DNA of 64,000 nucleotides from Forficula auricularia (taxonomy: Eukaryota; Arthropoda; Insecta; Dermaptera; Forficulidae): assembly GCA_024734495.1 (NCBI GenBank), contig JALMQS010000187.1:9316769-9380768 (forward strand), given 5' to 3'. Below are positions 1 through 10,287 of the stretch, piece by piece. A program made the position numbers and the translations under genes. Numbering within the stretch: position 1 is the first letter of the stretch; the number at the start of each line of letters is the position of its first letter. Below the pieces are notes generated by a model, which was not told where the DNA came from, did no database searches, and was given only the letters and a program-made list of their open reading frames with translations.

Positions 1-39
1 GATATAATGGAGAATGTGAATGCCGGGTCGGTGAGCTAC

Positions 40-155
40 CTTGTCTCCTGAGGACCTTTTTGCCTGAAGGGGCTCAAATCGAAGAAAGGAGACACGGTTT
101 TTTCCGCTATTGGCATTGTAACTTTTGAGGCCTCGGGTGTCCAATTTAAGTCGTT
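40..155 (-). CDS. candidate internal exon of an unrecognised host gene
   Basis: Read on the minus strand, a pyrimidine-rich stretch ending in cttataag precedes 116 bases that are open in one frame throughout. They end in GACAAG directly before gtagct, a weak but usable donor, and an in-frame TAG follows at once, so the open frame fits exon limits. The 38 codons include TPEASK, SPFFDL and PFRQKG. The block is richer in G+C than its surroundings and matches no repeat in the window. Donor phase is 2. It cannot be joined directly to the exon at 5446-5564, because that join gives an early stop, so another exon would have to lie between, or one call is wrong. I do not recognise the protein. Confidence 0.35.
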
Positions 156-1150
156 CTTATAAGAGAGAAGTCAGAAGATGTTGCTTTTTTTGCTCACACA
201 GGAAACAAGTAAAGAAGAAAATTGATAGACCATTCAATGAATTCAAAGATTTGTGGATTTTACTTTAAAGCTTTAGCCGATGAATATTGTATAAAAGAAA
301 TGCTGAACATGGAATAAAAATAAATAATTCTCTAAATAAAGAATCCTCGTATCTCAACAAAAAATATATATAAATAAAGAACCATTAAAGAAACACAATT
401 AAGGTAGTTCTTTCACAAATGTAAAAATTCAAGAAGTCTTCGAAACTTGGAATATAAGTCATTAAAAGCATAATAAACACACTGTTAAAATTTGAAGACG
501 ATTTACCACACCAAACATGAAATAATTGCAATTAAATATGACATTTTTTACATAAGGTAGATTGGGAAAGGGTGAGAAAATGATCATTATTTTATTTTTT
601 TTCATTGAAGGACTTTCACCATCTTGATGAGAAATTAATATTTGTAAGAATAATATATTCTGAGTAACTTAAAAAATAGTTGAAATTATTTACCTCGTAG
701 TTTTGATAAAAAATAAAAAAATAACATATTTGGGCGATTATTTTTAGTGGAGGGGATATAATGAACAATCGCTTGGAAACGATCCATTCATAAAAAGGAT
801 ATAGTAGTGTGAGAAGTACAGTCAGCGTTAAAAAACATAACCTAAAATTTTAGCACCATTCATATGTATAGAGTGGTTACGAGACCAAAACTTTTTGTGT
901 GGATTGTCGCGAAAGAACTACTTTAATTTGGATTCTTTTCGTAATGATAATAATGTAAAAATCGATAAGTTGATTCTATCTATTTATTTTTTTATAGATT
1001 CTTAAGCAAAGAGCTTTTGTACGAAATTAGCAAATTAAATATGTGAATTTTATTAAAAATTAAATTAATATTTTTACCTTATTATTCAAATATAAACAAA
1101 TCAAAATGCCCATGGGGCTGCAGAATTTTTTCAGGGTGAAACAAAAAATA
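156..1150. other. A+T-rich stretch without recognised feature
   Basis: I see no credible ORF, repeat shared with the rest of the window, or structured element here. Confidence 0.5.
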
Positions 1151-1157
1151 ATATTTT

Positions 1158-1885
1158 TTACAATGTATTGATACAAGAAGAAATTGAACCAAAAAAGTAC
1201 AACTTCTTTAATCCAGGGTCGACCTTTGCAACCTGAAGAGAAGATGAAATTTCAGGGTTGGGTCGGAATTGAAGGTATCTGTGGATGCGGGTCTTGAAAG
1301 ATTGAAGGTAATTAAAATAGAACATAAAGAGCGTAGGAGAAATGACAGAAACTTGAGGAATTTCAGCATTACTAGAAGGAAGATAATATTCTATCAACTT
1401 CAATCTTAATACTACGATTTGAGAGAAAGCTTTCAAGCTATTTGCAGGGGCTTGAGTAGAGCCAAAAGCAGGAAATTTGGTAAAAAAAATTTTGTGCCAG
1501 ACCTGATCAAAGGCCTTTGAAATGCCTAAGCCTATCACGAAAGCCTCTATCAGTCTCCAGCGATTTATTCCATATATATGTATATATATATGAGTTGTAT
1601 ATTAAGCTAGATTATCGCCAGAGAGGACAGAAATTACCTCAGGCCGTATTGTCTATCAAGGATTAGATTATTAGATTCAAGATGGCGAAAGACTACCTAT
1701 TCCATGATTTTTAGAAAGAACCGAAGTGATAGCAATCGGATGATAATTGGCCACATTAGAAGAATCCTCCCTTTTTTTAATTAGAGAAATTCTTGCTATT
1801 CTTAACCTCTCCGGAAATGTACCAGAATTGAATGAGAAATTGAAAATTTTTGAAAGAATATGAGCAAGTTCAGGAGAGCAATTTC
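1158..1885 (-). pseudogene. non-LTR retrotransposon reverse transcriptase, decayed and internally deleted
   Basis: The upstream part (about 1690-1885, minus strand) reads SPELAHILSKIFN, NSGTFPERLRIARI and NYHPIAITSVLSK, matching the fingers region of jockey/CR1-like reverse transcriptases, followed by LESNNLILDRQYG. The downstream part (1158-1538) begins LGISKAFDQVWH, the first catalytic motif with its aspartate. It continues to PQVSVISPTLF and then jumps straight to FKTRIHRYLQFRP, which is normally the very end of the protein. The thumb region and the second catalytic box (F/YADD) are therefore missing. The two parts are in different frames and separated by a TATG-type simple repeat near 1570. 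This is a dead fragment of the non-LTR type also seen at 37.7-38.5 and 49.9-50.6 kb, whose tail FKTRVHRHLRL is closely similar. Confidence 0.8.
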
Positions 1886-2037
1886 TTCAATTGGGATGTT
1901 TTATTAATGACAGTAAAGATTGTGAAAAGGTAAAGAAGCAGAAAATGGACGCTAAATATTGCTGTTATAAAGTGAATTTTATTCAATATAATGTTGCATC
2001 ATTCGTATCCATATTAAATTTCACAAAAGGAATCGCA

Positions 2038-2660
2038 GGGAATTGGATAAATTAAAACAGAGTTGCTAATAAGTGGGCCAGAGGTTTCGTCAATTTATTT
2101 TGACTTCTGGTTCATTTTATCACTCTTTGTCAAAAATAGCGTTTCTATAAGATAAAACATCATATCGTCGCCTTAGAGTGTAAACCTGCTAAATCCATTT
2201 CTTTATCATAATGACATATTAATACCGTTCGAAAGAAAAAAGAAATGCAACATCGTCTAGGTAAAACTGCTACTTTAAATTGCGATCGTAAGTTGTAGAT
2301 AAAAAATGTGAAATAGTCCAAGAGCTGGTGACAGATTTTGACTACGGATTTGACCCAACTAGAAATAATGCGTAATAGTACCGTCTATGATAGTTGTACA
2401 GGGAATAGCCAGTCTGGCTGGCTGTAGCAGGTGGACCAGGTACTGCGCATGTGAGTGCGGTAAAAAATACATGTGTTAAAAAATATTTTTGACCCACAAT
2501 GAAATTATAAAAATTATAATTTATAGTCAATTATAAACATAATATATTCACCCCAGACCATTTGAGTGGTGGGACGTGGAATCAGACCACCCAAAGTGTA
2601 TTTTTACAACATGAAAAAAAAATATTTGCTATTTTTTTCATGTTGTAAAAATACTTATGT
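2038..2660. mobile_element. fragment of the 57 kb palindromic repeat family
   Basis: From about 2305 to 2640 the sequence is nearly the same as 57138-57450, including the blocks gtaccgtctatgatagttg, ggtggaccaggtactgcgc and gaccatttgagtggtggg. The earlier part (2038-2115) corresponds to the outer end of the same element at 58560-58640 read on the other strand. It holds a decayed hammerhead (minus, about 2081-2115: gacGAAACctc after ccagaagtcaa). A hairpin at 2598-2654 ends the copy. Only one arm is present, whereas the 57 kb copy has both. Confidence 0.75.
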
Positions 2661-3219
2661 CATCCAGGATTGAAAAACTGTAAAAGTTGGTTATTGAAAT
2701 TCTTTAGGTTAATCACATATGCAAAAACAATGAAATAATAATAGAAATACACAAAATATCACTTAATCTTTCACTTGATATCAGTTATCTTCAATTGTCG
2801 AAGCTGCTTTCGTCTAATACGAAAAAATTGAAATCCGAACAGGCTACAGCCCCAATTAGTTCGGATTTGAGGGGTTTCACTGTAAATATTTTTATTCATT
2901 TATTTTTCAATTTCTTTGGGATTGATGTCAAAATTGTCCATCACGGTACTGAATATAATTATTTATCAACAAGATCATGATAATAAATTAAATAAATTAT
3001 AAATGTAATTTTTTTTTATTAATAAAAATTCCAGAGCATAATTAAAAAAGCTTGAAGGAGAAAGTTATTTTGCTGATTTTATTATTTTAAAATCGAAATT
3101 CATTTTGTTAAATTTGTAAAATACCATTCATTCCCTTTCTCGTCCCCCACCAGACCTTCCGATGGGGGAACAAAATGAATTTGTCAATTTTTAATTAAAA
3201 ATAACTCGTAAAGAGAGAT

Positions 3220-3480
3220 GTGCGTGGGGAGTAAGAAGATTTAGCAGAGAGCGTAAGTGATTTAGTTAGGCAACGACATTTAAAACAGGGATGGCAAATG
3301 GTTGGTTAACTTGCGTTTGCTACTAGAGAGGCAAGTTCTCCTCTGACAGACCCCAATTAAAGCTCATATTCGATCCCTGGAGTCCCTCCCTCGAGGGGTC
3401 CCCGTCACCAACATCTAACAGCCCCCGGGCAGCCAATAATCTCCACTCATAACTTTTAACTTTCTATTTGGGTTTATACA
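3220..3480. other. G+C-rich, apparently single-copy block
   Basis: Unlike its surroundings, this block contains runs such as ccctcgaggggtccccgtc and agcccccgggcagcc and is not repeated elsewhere in the window. One minus-strand frame is open for about 45 codons but lacks convincing splice borders. It is a candidate regulatory or conserved noncoding block, or an unrecognised exon. Confidence 0.3.
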
Positions 3481-5440
3481 CCAACGTGATCAATCGACAA
3501 ATTCAATTGAAAATCAATTAATTTGGACAAGTTTCAAGGAGAGTGCAAAAAGAGATTTAATCTTGCCAACACTTTCTGATGAAAATGAATACGAATCATG
3601 GACTTATCAGACAAAGAATATCTTTTCATAAAATTAAATCATGAAGCAATTCAAGATTTGATTCTTCGGTGGTTGAGTTGTATATCACCGAATTATAGTC
3701 CGGATTCCTATGCAATTGCATACTTTGTTTGCCGCCACATTTGACCCAAGAGATCAATTATCTATCCGGATCATGCATCTAGGTTAAATTTTATAATGCA
3801 TATTTTTGCATATTTAATTAATATTGCATCAAATTGCATATTTGAAGAAGGTTGCATAAAATTGCATAATTAAAGGATTTTGTTAGAGTTCGTGGCTGTG
3901 ATGAAACTATATTAGATGAAGGAGGAGGTATCATTAAAAAATTAGGGTCTATGAACACAGATTAAGTGTTCGAAATAAAAAGACAAACACAGCACTCTCC
4001 AGCCATGCAGCTGAACATAGTCATTCTTTTGATTACGATAATGCGCGGATATTAGTCAAGATTGATTCAGTAGAAACATAAACAATTAATGATTATTTAG
4101 CTAATGTTTTCTATTTCTAATTTGTAAACAGTTCAGAAGTTAAGTTCCAGCACTTAAAGTCAATGCAGCAAAATTACAATTGTAATTTCGTTTTGATATT
4201 CACAATAGTTTTTGAGTTAAACCGTAGACAAAACTTGGGAACTTCTAACGTGTTAACTAACATACTAACAGATATTTTAGCAAAATAATTAATATCTATT
4301 AAAATGTAATTTTGTTCACTCATTATTTTTTGTAGACAAAAGCGCAATGCTTTCGCTCAATTTTTTTAAAGAAAAAAGTTTCAGCCGTTTTTATTAGGTA
4401 TTTAGATCGATCCAGACAGAGAGTCCAGTGATAACTTCCACAGATAAAATTTGGAGGCCAATATTAGAACATCGAACTAGAGGAAGACCTGAATGAAAAA
4501 TGGTATTTTCGCTGAGAATACCAAAAATGATAAATAAATAAATAAATAATGACCTTTATTATCCAATACAAAAATACAACAAATATTTTACAATTACAAA
4601 AAAACTTCGACCTCGAGGCCCGAAAGCCTCACCATCGAATGTCCATTATTTTTAATTTATTACATATTTTTCTCACTCCTTATTTTGGTAAGGGAAAAAA
4701 TTGATAAAAAAACTTCATATACTTACCAAAAATGATAATTTATAAGTAAACAAATAAAGATTTTCTAATTGAAAGATATTGTTTTGCCGAGAGTAGCAGA
4801 GTCGTTGATTCATAAAGGTAAATCAATTAGGTTTGTCAATGTAAATAAGGTGCCCGATGTATATAAGATCTACTTTTTATCTCGGAAGTGTGTCGCGATC
4901 GAATTGTTCAAGCGGGGGGGGGGGGGGGCAGAGACGCCCCCCCCCACACACACACATAGAACTTAATTTTCAATTTTAAAAATTTTTAAAAAAATAAATG
5001 TTTTTTTTTTACAAATTTTTTTGCCAGGCACGGGCCTCTATGCTCCCTGGATCCGCCCTTGGTCATCTGCTATATGTAAATAAACATATACCTACATATA
5101 ATATAATACAAGTATATTTATATATAATTTATTTGTTAACTTCGAAGCATTGAACTTTATCATCAGTCTTTTTAATTTTAAATATTTTATCTATTATTTA
5201 TCAAGGGTTCAAATACCCGATAGGATAGAGAAACAATGAAATTAAGAACTATAATTAACTAGTTTGTTGATATATTAACCAAAAGATTTGCCTTTTATTT
5301 TTTATTAAATTATTTTCGATAAAAGATAAAGTTTTCATGCTGATAGTTGAGTATAATAGGCTGTCGTAATATTAATATAACTTATAATAATTAATGTATT
5401 AACGATGTATCAAAATTAATTAGAGTTTAGTCGATTTGCT
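3481..5440. other. A+T-rich stretch with small repeat remnants
   Basis: No gene is visible. At 4550-4660 a short piece beginning with a (taaa)n tract and containing cgacctcgaggcccgaaag looks like the 3' end of a retroelement on the minus strand. About 4775-4810 matches the tcggcaaaa/gctactctc end of the hammerhead elements at 32.3 and 46.6 kb. At 4914-4946 a run of about 17 G is followed closely by nine C and a (CA)n tract. A decayed hammerhead lies at 5138-5166 on the minus strand: CTGATGA is intact but GAAA has become GAAG. Confidence 0.45.
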
Positions 5441-5445
5441 CTTAC

Positions 5446-5564
5446 CTTGGAAGGAAGAATGGCCGCCGTGCCAACCCTGGTCGAATTCCGCCACTCAAAT
5501 GAATAAAATACCGTTTTTCATTCCGATTATCTTTGAATGCATTACTCCAGGTGGAATCGATTCT
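5446..5564 (-). CDS. probable internal exon of an unrecognised host gene
   Basis: On the minus strand a textbook acceptor, tattttctgttttag, precedes 119 bases open in one frame from end to end. They finish with CTTCCAAG directly before gtaagag, a near-consensus donor. The 39 codons read from RIDSTWSNAFK through YFIHLSGGIRP to RRPFFLP and contain KR and RR dibasic pairs. The donor phase is 2. G+C content is well above the flanks and no copy exists elsewhere in the window. The next upstream candidate on the same strand is the 45-base exon at 15263-15307, which ends in phase 0 and would join in frame. I do not recognise the family. Confidence 0.6.
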
Positions 5565-5580
5565 CTAAAACAGAAAATAT

Positions 5581-6209
5581 AAAATAATATTTTTATTTAA
5601 AAGAAAGAAAATTATCAATAAAAGATAAATGAAAATAAATTTAACGTCAATTTTTAGATATTTTTTTAATCTAATTATTATTAAATAGTATTGGACCAAA
5701 AAATTAAACCTTGAAACTTAAACTCCACACCTCCTGAGATGGAAATGGACCATCTTCCACAATGAATCAGCCTGTCCTATAAGAAAATATTAAATTTCTC
5801 CTGATTCTATTGCTATAAGCAAGCTATGATTTGTCTAGAGCACTCTTAGTTATTTCCGATATTATATATTGAAGTTCTTAAAAATTGGATTATCGAATCA
5901 TCTTTATTTATTCCTTTTTTGTATTATTACTATTTTAATAGTTCGCCAGCGAGAACAATTTTTATTCGACTAAAACTCGTTTGGACTTGTCTCTGACATG
6001 CTTGAAATGGAAGATATACCAGGCAGAAAGTTCAAACCTTCTATCAGCACCCTTTTCGGAAAAAATCATTCATTTTAATTGACCCTTGAAACTATGCAAC
6101 AATTTTATTTCATTTCAAGAACCAATATACTTTTCAAAACTTTTTATAAAAATATTTCAAATAAGCGATAATAATTTGAAAATTTAAAGATCCTCCTAAA
6201 ATTTTGTAG
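5581..6209. other. A+T-rich stretch without recognised feature
   Basis: No repeat shared with the rest of the window and no credible coding sequence were seen. Confidence 0.45.
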
Positions 6210-6290
6210 TCGACCTTATTTATTTAATTAAGTAATGGAGAGGGATTCAGCCAATGGGTACCTCTGCTGAATAAACTCCCAATTATAGAA

Positions 6291-6326
6291 AACGTTTCGG
6301 CTTTAATTAAATAATGCCATCATCAG
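6291..6326 (-). ncRNA. hammerhead ribozyme core (CTGATGA family, arm 1)
   Basis: Minus strand: CTGATGA, then a stem II closed by GGC/GCC around an A+T-rich loop, then GAAACGTT. Stem I can form between tagaa before and ttcta after the core. Stem III is the loopless word ACGT, self-complementary, as in the dimer-acting variants of Penelope-like elements. All catalytic-core bases are present. Confidence 0.8.
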
Positions 6327-6483
6327 TTTCTAAGAGATATTAGCGACACAATTAATTTTATAAATAAATTAGTCCGCAGGCAGAGTTGTTGTGGATTTTA
6401 TCATAATATATATAATCCACAACAACTCTGCCTGCGGACAATTTATTTATAAAATTAATTGTGTCGCTAATACTTCTTAGGAA

Positions 6484-6519
6484 CTGATGATGGCGTTATT
6501 TAATTAAAGCCGAAACGTT
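6484..6519 (+). ncRNA. hammerhead ribozyme core (CTGATGA family, arm 2)
   Basis: CTGATGA at 6484-6490 and GAAACGTT at 6512-6519 flank a GGC/GCC stem II. This is the mirror partner of 6291-6326 and has the same palindromic ACGT stem III. Confidence 0.8.
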
Positions 6520-6639
6520 TTCTATAATTGGGAGTTTTTTATTCAGCAGAGGCTACCCATTGGCTGAATCCCTCTCCATTACTTAATTATATACATATAC
6601 AGCCATCAAATTGTATCGACCTTATTTATTTATGAAAAA

Positions 6640-7700
6640 TACTCTAAATTATTTAAATTTTAGGGATGGGCCGATGGATCCACAGCATCCACGAACCAGT
6701 ACACAACTGGTACACAAAAATACAATAATTTTGAAGTCTATATAAAAAATGTTTAATATTTAAAATGTAAATTTTAAATTTAATACTTTGAAAAGTCTAA
6801 AAGGTTTAATGAGAAACTAGACATTCGCTTTCCCTGAGATGTCATGGCTGACTTTGCGCTCTTTTGAATTAATATTTTAAAAAATTTCTATTTAATAATT
6901 AAATAGTTTTTAAAGTTCCCTTATAAAACAATAAAAACTAGAAAAATTGAAAAATAAAAAAATAAAAGTAGTTTTAATATATTTATTTTAATGTAAGTAT
7001 TTTAGAATAAACATTCCTTATTAAATAATTTTTTAATTTTTACTTTCAACTTTTTTTTTTAAATATTTACCAAAATTATTGCGAGCTATTCAAAATGACG
7101 CCGCGAGCTACCGGTAGCTCGCGAGCGACTGGTTGGCGACCACTGCTTTAGAGTAGATTTTTCTATTTTATTAATGGTTTTTGGATTCTTGTCCATTGGG
7201 TGTCTATGTATATTTGTACAATGAAATGTAGTAGCTGAAATGAAGCTGGTTAAATTTGTAAATGATACGCGTGGCTTTGAATCGAGCCCCGTCGTCCTTT
7301 AGAATTAATTAATGAAGGCTTAAATATAAGATAACATTTTTCGAATTCGATTCACTGTTAATATAATAACATTTTCACGATGAATTTCGTAATATACATA
7401 GTTAAGATATTATTAGAAAATTTTTCAACGTATTGTAATTATTTATTATATACCTTTAAAATTCCTCATTTTTATTAAAAATTCTGATTAATTCTAAAAG
7501 TTTTTTCATTAAAAAAAGAGGAAATGTGAAACATGATAAGTATGAGCAATTTCATAAATAAATATTAAGTATAAGTATCTACAATTTTAAGAAAAAATTT
7601 GTATAAAAGAGGCTGGAAAATTTGCTCTATTATAAAAAATATACTACAACTATATTAAGTTACCAATTTTTATCAATAACAAAAGCAATTTCTTCTTATT
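6640..7700. other. A+T-rich stretch with the end of a hAT-type element
   Basis: Around 7085-7148 the block gcgagctaccggtagctcgc (a perfect 20-bp palindrome) leads into ggttggcgaccactg, the form of a hAT terminal repeat read outward. No partner end was located. The rest shows no gene. Confidence 0.4.
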
Positions 7701-7702
7701 AA

Positions 7703-8030
7703 AGGGAGTTTAATATTTTTTCTTTTTCTTTCTTTTTTTTTTTTTTTTAATATAACTACATACATTTAAAAACTTATTATATATAATTATTATTATTTTT
7801 TTTTTGTTAAGGGAGAATGGTGTGGGTTCTTGGTGAAACATTTTAAATAAAGTAAAGAAAATTTTGAAAAATTCAAGAAACTTTTTAAAATATAAAATAC
7901 TAGGTAAGTTCACAAAAATAGTGTGAAACCTACCTAGTATTTTAGATTTTAAAAAAGTTTCTTAAATTTTTCAAAATTTTCTTACTTTAACTAGTTGACG
8001 TCCGGGCCTTCGGCCCGGCATCACCTAGCC
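7703..8030. repeat. hairpin repeat shared with 35.7 and 57 kb
   Basis: Arms around 7849-7915 and 7928-7989 are inverted copies (aagtaaagaaaattttg and its complement). The flank ggagaatggtgtgggttctt recurs, inverted, at 35700-35755 and 57060-57110. Immediately downstream, near 8000-8018, is a strong hairpin, ccgggcc-ttc-ggcccgg. The 67-residue ORF here is low-complexity and is not credible. Confidence 0.6.
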
Positions 8031-8282
8031 CCTGGTGGGGAGCGTTCATACCAATTTAATAATTGAAATTTAAAATGATACTGTAAGTATTGGAAGAATG
8101 TGCTGAATGAAATTGATTCAACAATAAGGAAAGATTTATTTACCACATTGACTAAGCACGATCACTATCTGACCAATCGTTCTAATAATTTAACGCTTAT
8201 CCATTGGCTATGCACTGACAAATCAGGTCGTTTGGAACATACAAACTTATATACATACTTTTCTATTTTATATATATATATT

Positions 8283-9092
8283 TGCTACAATACCCATCTG
8301 TCTGATCTTTGGGGAATCGAAACAGATTAATTTTGTTCAGATATTCAATAATAAATTTTATTTAGAATGTTTATATGTTAACTAGATTTCCCAAAGAATC
8401 AGACAGATGGGCATTGTAGTAAATTTATAAGAACCATACTATTAGGAAAATAGGAGAAGGCATATGCGGGCTTAACACGGAAGATGTCGGATCATACCCG
8501 GCTGGGTCCTGTATCTCTTTTCAACTCTTGGTTCACTATCAAAACGAGTCTGGTCCCAATTGCACCAAAACTAGCGCACTGACGGGATAAAAGTTTTAAC
8601 TTTCGCTTTCATTTAATGTTAACATATAAACATTCTAAATAAAATTTATTATTGAATATCTGAACAAAATTCATCTGTTTCGATTCCCCAAAGAATCAGA
8701 CAGATGGGAATTGTAGTAAATTTATAAGAACCATACTATTAGGAAAATAGAAGAAAACGCGACTGAACTAGAGAGTTGAATATATATAAAATTTGATTAT
8801 AGGATCTAGTCAGAGGATCCATCGCCTAAATGGAGAAGGCATCCGCGGGCTTAACGCGGAAGATGTCGGATTATACCCGGCTGGGTCCTGTATCTTTTTT
8901 CAACTCTTGGTTCACTATCAAAACGAGTCTGGTCCCAATTGCACCAAAATAGGGCAGTGACCGGATAAAAGTTTTACCTTTCGCTTTCATTTAATCTTAA
9001 CATTTAAACATTCTAAATAAAATTTATTATTGAATATCTGAACAAAATTCATCTGTTTCGATTCCCCTAAGAATCAGACAGATGGGAATTGT
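8283..9092. repeat. tRNA-derived repeat: one inverted half-unit followed by two direct units
   Basis: Units of about 300-400 bp start near 8386 and 8685 and share gtcggatcataccc/gtcggattataccc, ggttcactatcaaaacgagt and gaatcagacagatgggaat. The segment 8283-8385 is an inverted copy of the unit end (compare 8615-8735). The second unit carries a full tRNA-like head (8815-8889); in the first unit the 5' part of this head is missing. This looks like a SINE amplified locally as a tandem with a fold-back leader. The small ORF 8100-8330 overlaps it and is not a gene. Confidence 0.65.
8815..8889 (+). tRNA. tRNA-Arg-like sequence, probably the head of a SINE
   Basis: A full cloverleaf can be drawn. 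The acceptor pairs GGATCCA with TGGGTCC at 7 of 7 positions (one G-U). The D arm is GCCT/AGGC, the anticodon stem CCGCG/CGCGG with a 7-base loop, and the T stem GTCGG/CCGGC with a 7-base loop. The D region cgcctaaatggagaaggc resembles tRNA-Arg. The anticodon loop GGCTTAA lacks the universal U33, and the T loop ATTATAC departs from TTCRANY, so a working tRNA is unlikely. The same body repeats without the head upstream, which favours a SINE. Confidence 0.5.
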
Positions 9093-9097
9093 AGTAA

Positions 9098-9186
9098 ATA
9101 TATATATAGATATAGATATAGATATAGATATATCTATATCTATATCTAGATAGATTATATATCTATATCTAGATAGATTATGTTAT
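9098..9186. repeat. palindromic (GATATA)n microsatellite
   Basis: Runs of gatata turn into tatatc and then ctagatag, giving a self-complementary simple repeat that would form cruciform or slippage structures. Confidence 0.85.
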
Positions 9187-9192
9187 CCTTTT

Positions 9193-9410
9193 CTTGATGC
9201 AAATATACATACACTCATACATATCAAAAATATATTTACATATGCACCAACACCACAATCTCTACTGATTATTTACATATAGTAGATATTTTTGATATAT
9301 AAGTGTGTATGTTTATTTGCATCAAGCAGAATGACAACCTCTTTGTTTCTCTTTATGAATCAACAACTCTGCTACTCTCGACAAAATAAAAACTTTTCAA
9401 TATAATTGTG
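9193..9410 (+). mobile_element. 3' part of a hammerhead-type element
   Basis: tttatttgcatcaagcag followed by caacctctttgtttctc and aacaactctgctactctcg is the tail that follows hammerhead cores at 35.4, 41.6 and 46.7 kb. An inverted copy of the first block (cttgatgcaaatatacat, 9193) makes a hairpin spanning 9193-9327. Confidence 0.65.
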
Positions 9411-10058
9411 TACCTATTTAAGAATGATTTGTTTTTTCAAACCATAAATTTGTTAGAACTAATATTTGATATGTTTCCCATGATCCTAATCAATTTTCTA
9501 TGAATTTAATCCCTGAATATAAATAAAATAAAAATATCATAAAGATTTAATTAAAATGCCATGGGACTATTAAACTAGCAGAATGGAGGGTTTAGTTTGA
9601 GTAATTTTCGTAATGCGGTGAGCATGAAGAGGAAGCCTAAGACATGCTAATTTCACTTGGAGCTTAAGGGAAGAGGTAGTTCTCGGATACCTCAAGAAAT
9701 GTCGGAATAAGAACATCTATTTCAGTGAAGATGATGATGAGAGAAGCGAGAATTCCAAGAGCGAAACGGAGGACAATCAGTAACAGAGCTTTAGAATTAG
9801 ATGTCGGAAATTTCTACTCGAATTATAATAAATTAGACTTGAACTGCTTTACAAAAAACGTAAATATTATAAAACTTTAGCTAGATAAAAGTCTGGAGAA
9901 ACCAGCGCTAATCATTTGTTGAAAGCATCGGTTTCAATTTGACTACAAAAGTTAATCAACATAATACATAGGTACAATATCATATCGTCGCTTATCTTAC
10001 AAAACTTCGTAGGTCCTAAATTCACTGTTTTCCAGAAAACAAGAAAACACATTTTAAA
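9411..10058. other. stretch without recognised feature
   Basis: A somewhat purine-rich block at 9580-9780 has no long open frame and no copy elsewhere in the window. Confidence 0.4.
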
Positions 10059-10287
10059 CACAAATACAGGGACGGATTTCCCACTAGGCACACTAGGCCA
10101 GTGCCTAGAGGCGGCACGGCCTGACGATATAATTACAAAATTTTATAATAAAGAAATTTTAAAAAATAATTTTTTTATTCATTTTTCTGTAATTTTATTC
10201 CTATTTTAAAAGTAAGAAAAAAAGACTCGTTATTTAAATTGTGCAGTAAAAATTAGTGCTTAATGTTGTTTATATATGTAAATTTGT

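Larger units (their letters stand above)
6227..6615. mobile_element. palindromic hammerhead element with 17-bp target duplication
   Basis: The arms 6227-6400 and 6412-6589 are inverted copies of each other around a short AT centre. Each arm holds a hammerhead core, on opposite strands. The word tcgaccttatttattta occurs at 6210-6226 and again at 6616-6632, immediately outside the element. This is a 17-bp target-site duplication, as expected for target-primed insertion of a retroelement. Penelope-like elements are known for variable-length duplications and inverted arrangements. No protein is encoded. Confidence 0.75.

Noticed and set aside
4914..4946. G-quadruplex regulatory element
   Set aside because: A mononucleotide G-run followed by a C-run and (CA)n is more simply a slippage product; nothing ties it to a gene.
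7260..7310. B-box-like ggggctcgattcaaagcc on the minus strand
   Set aside because: No A box at the right distance and no stems, so not reported as a SINE or tRNA.
7710..7913. 67-codon minus ORF
   Set aside because: Lysine/isoleucine low complexity from A- and T-runs in a hairpin repeat.
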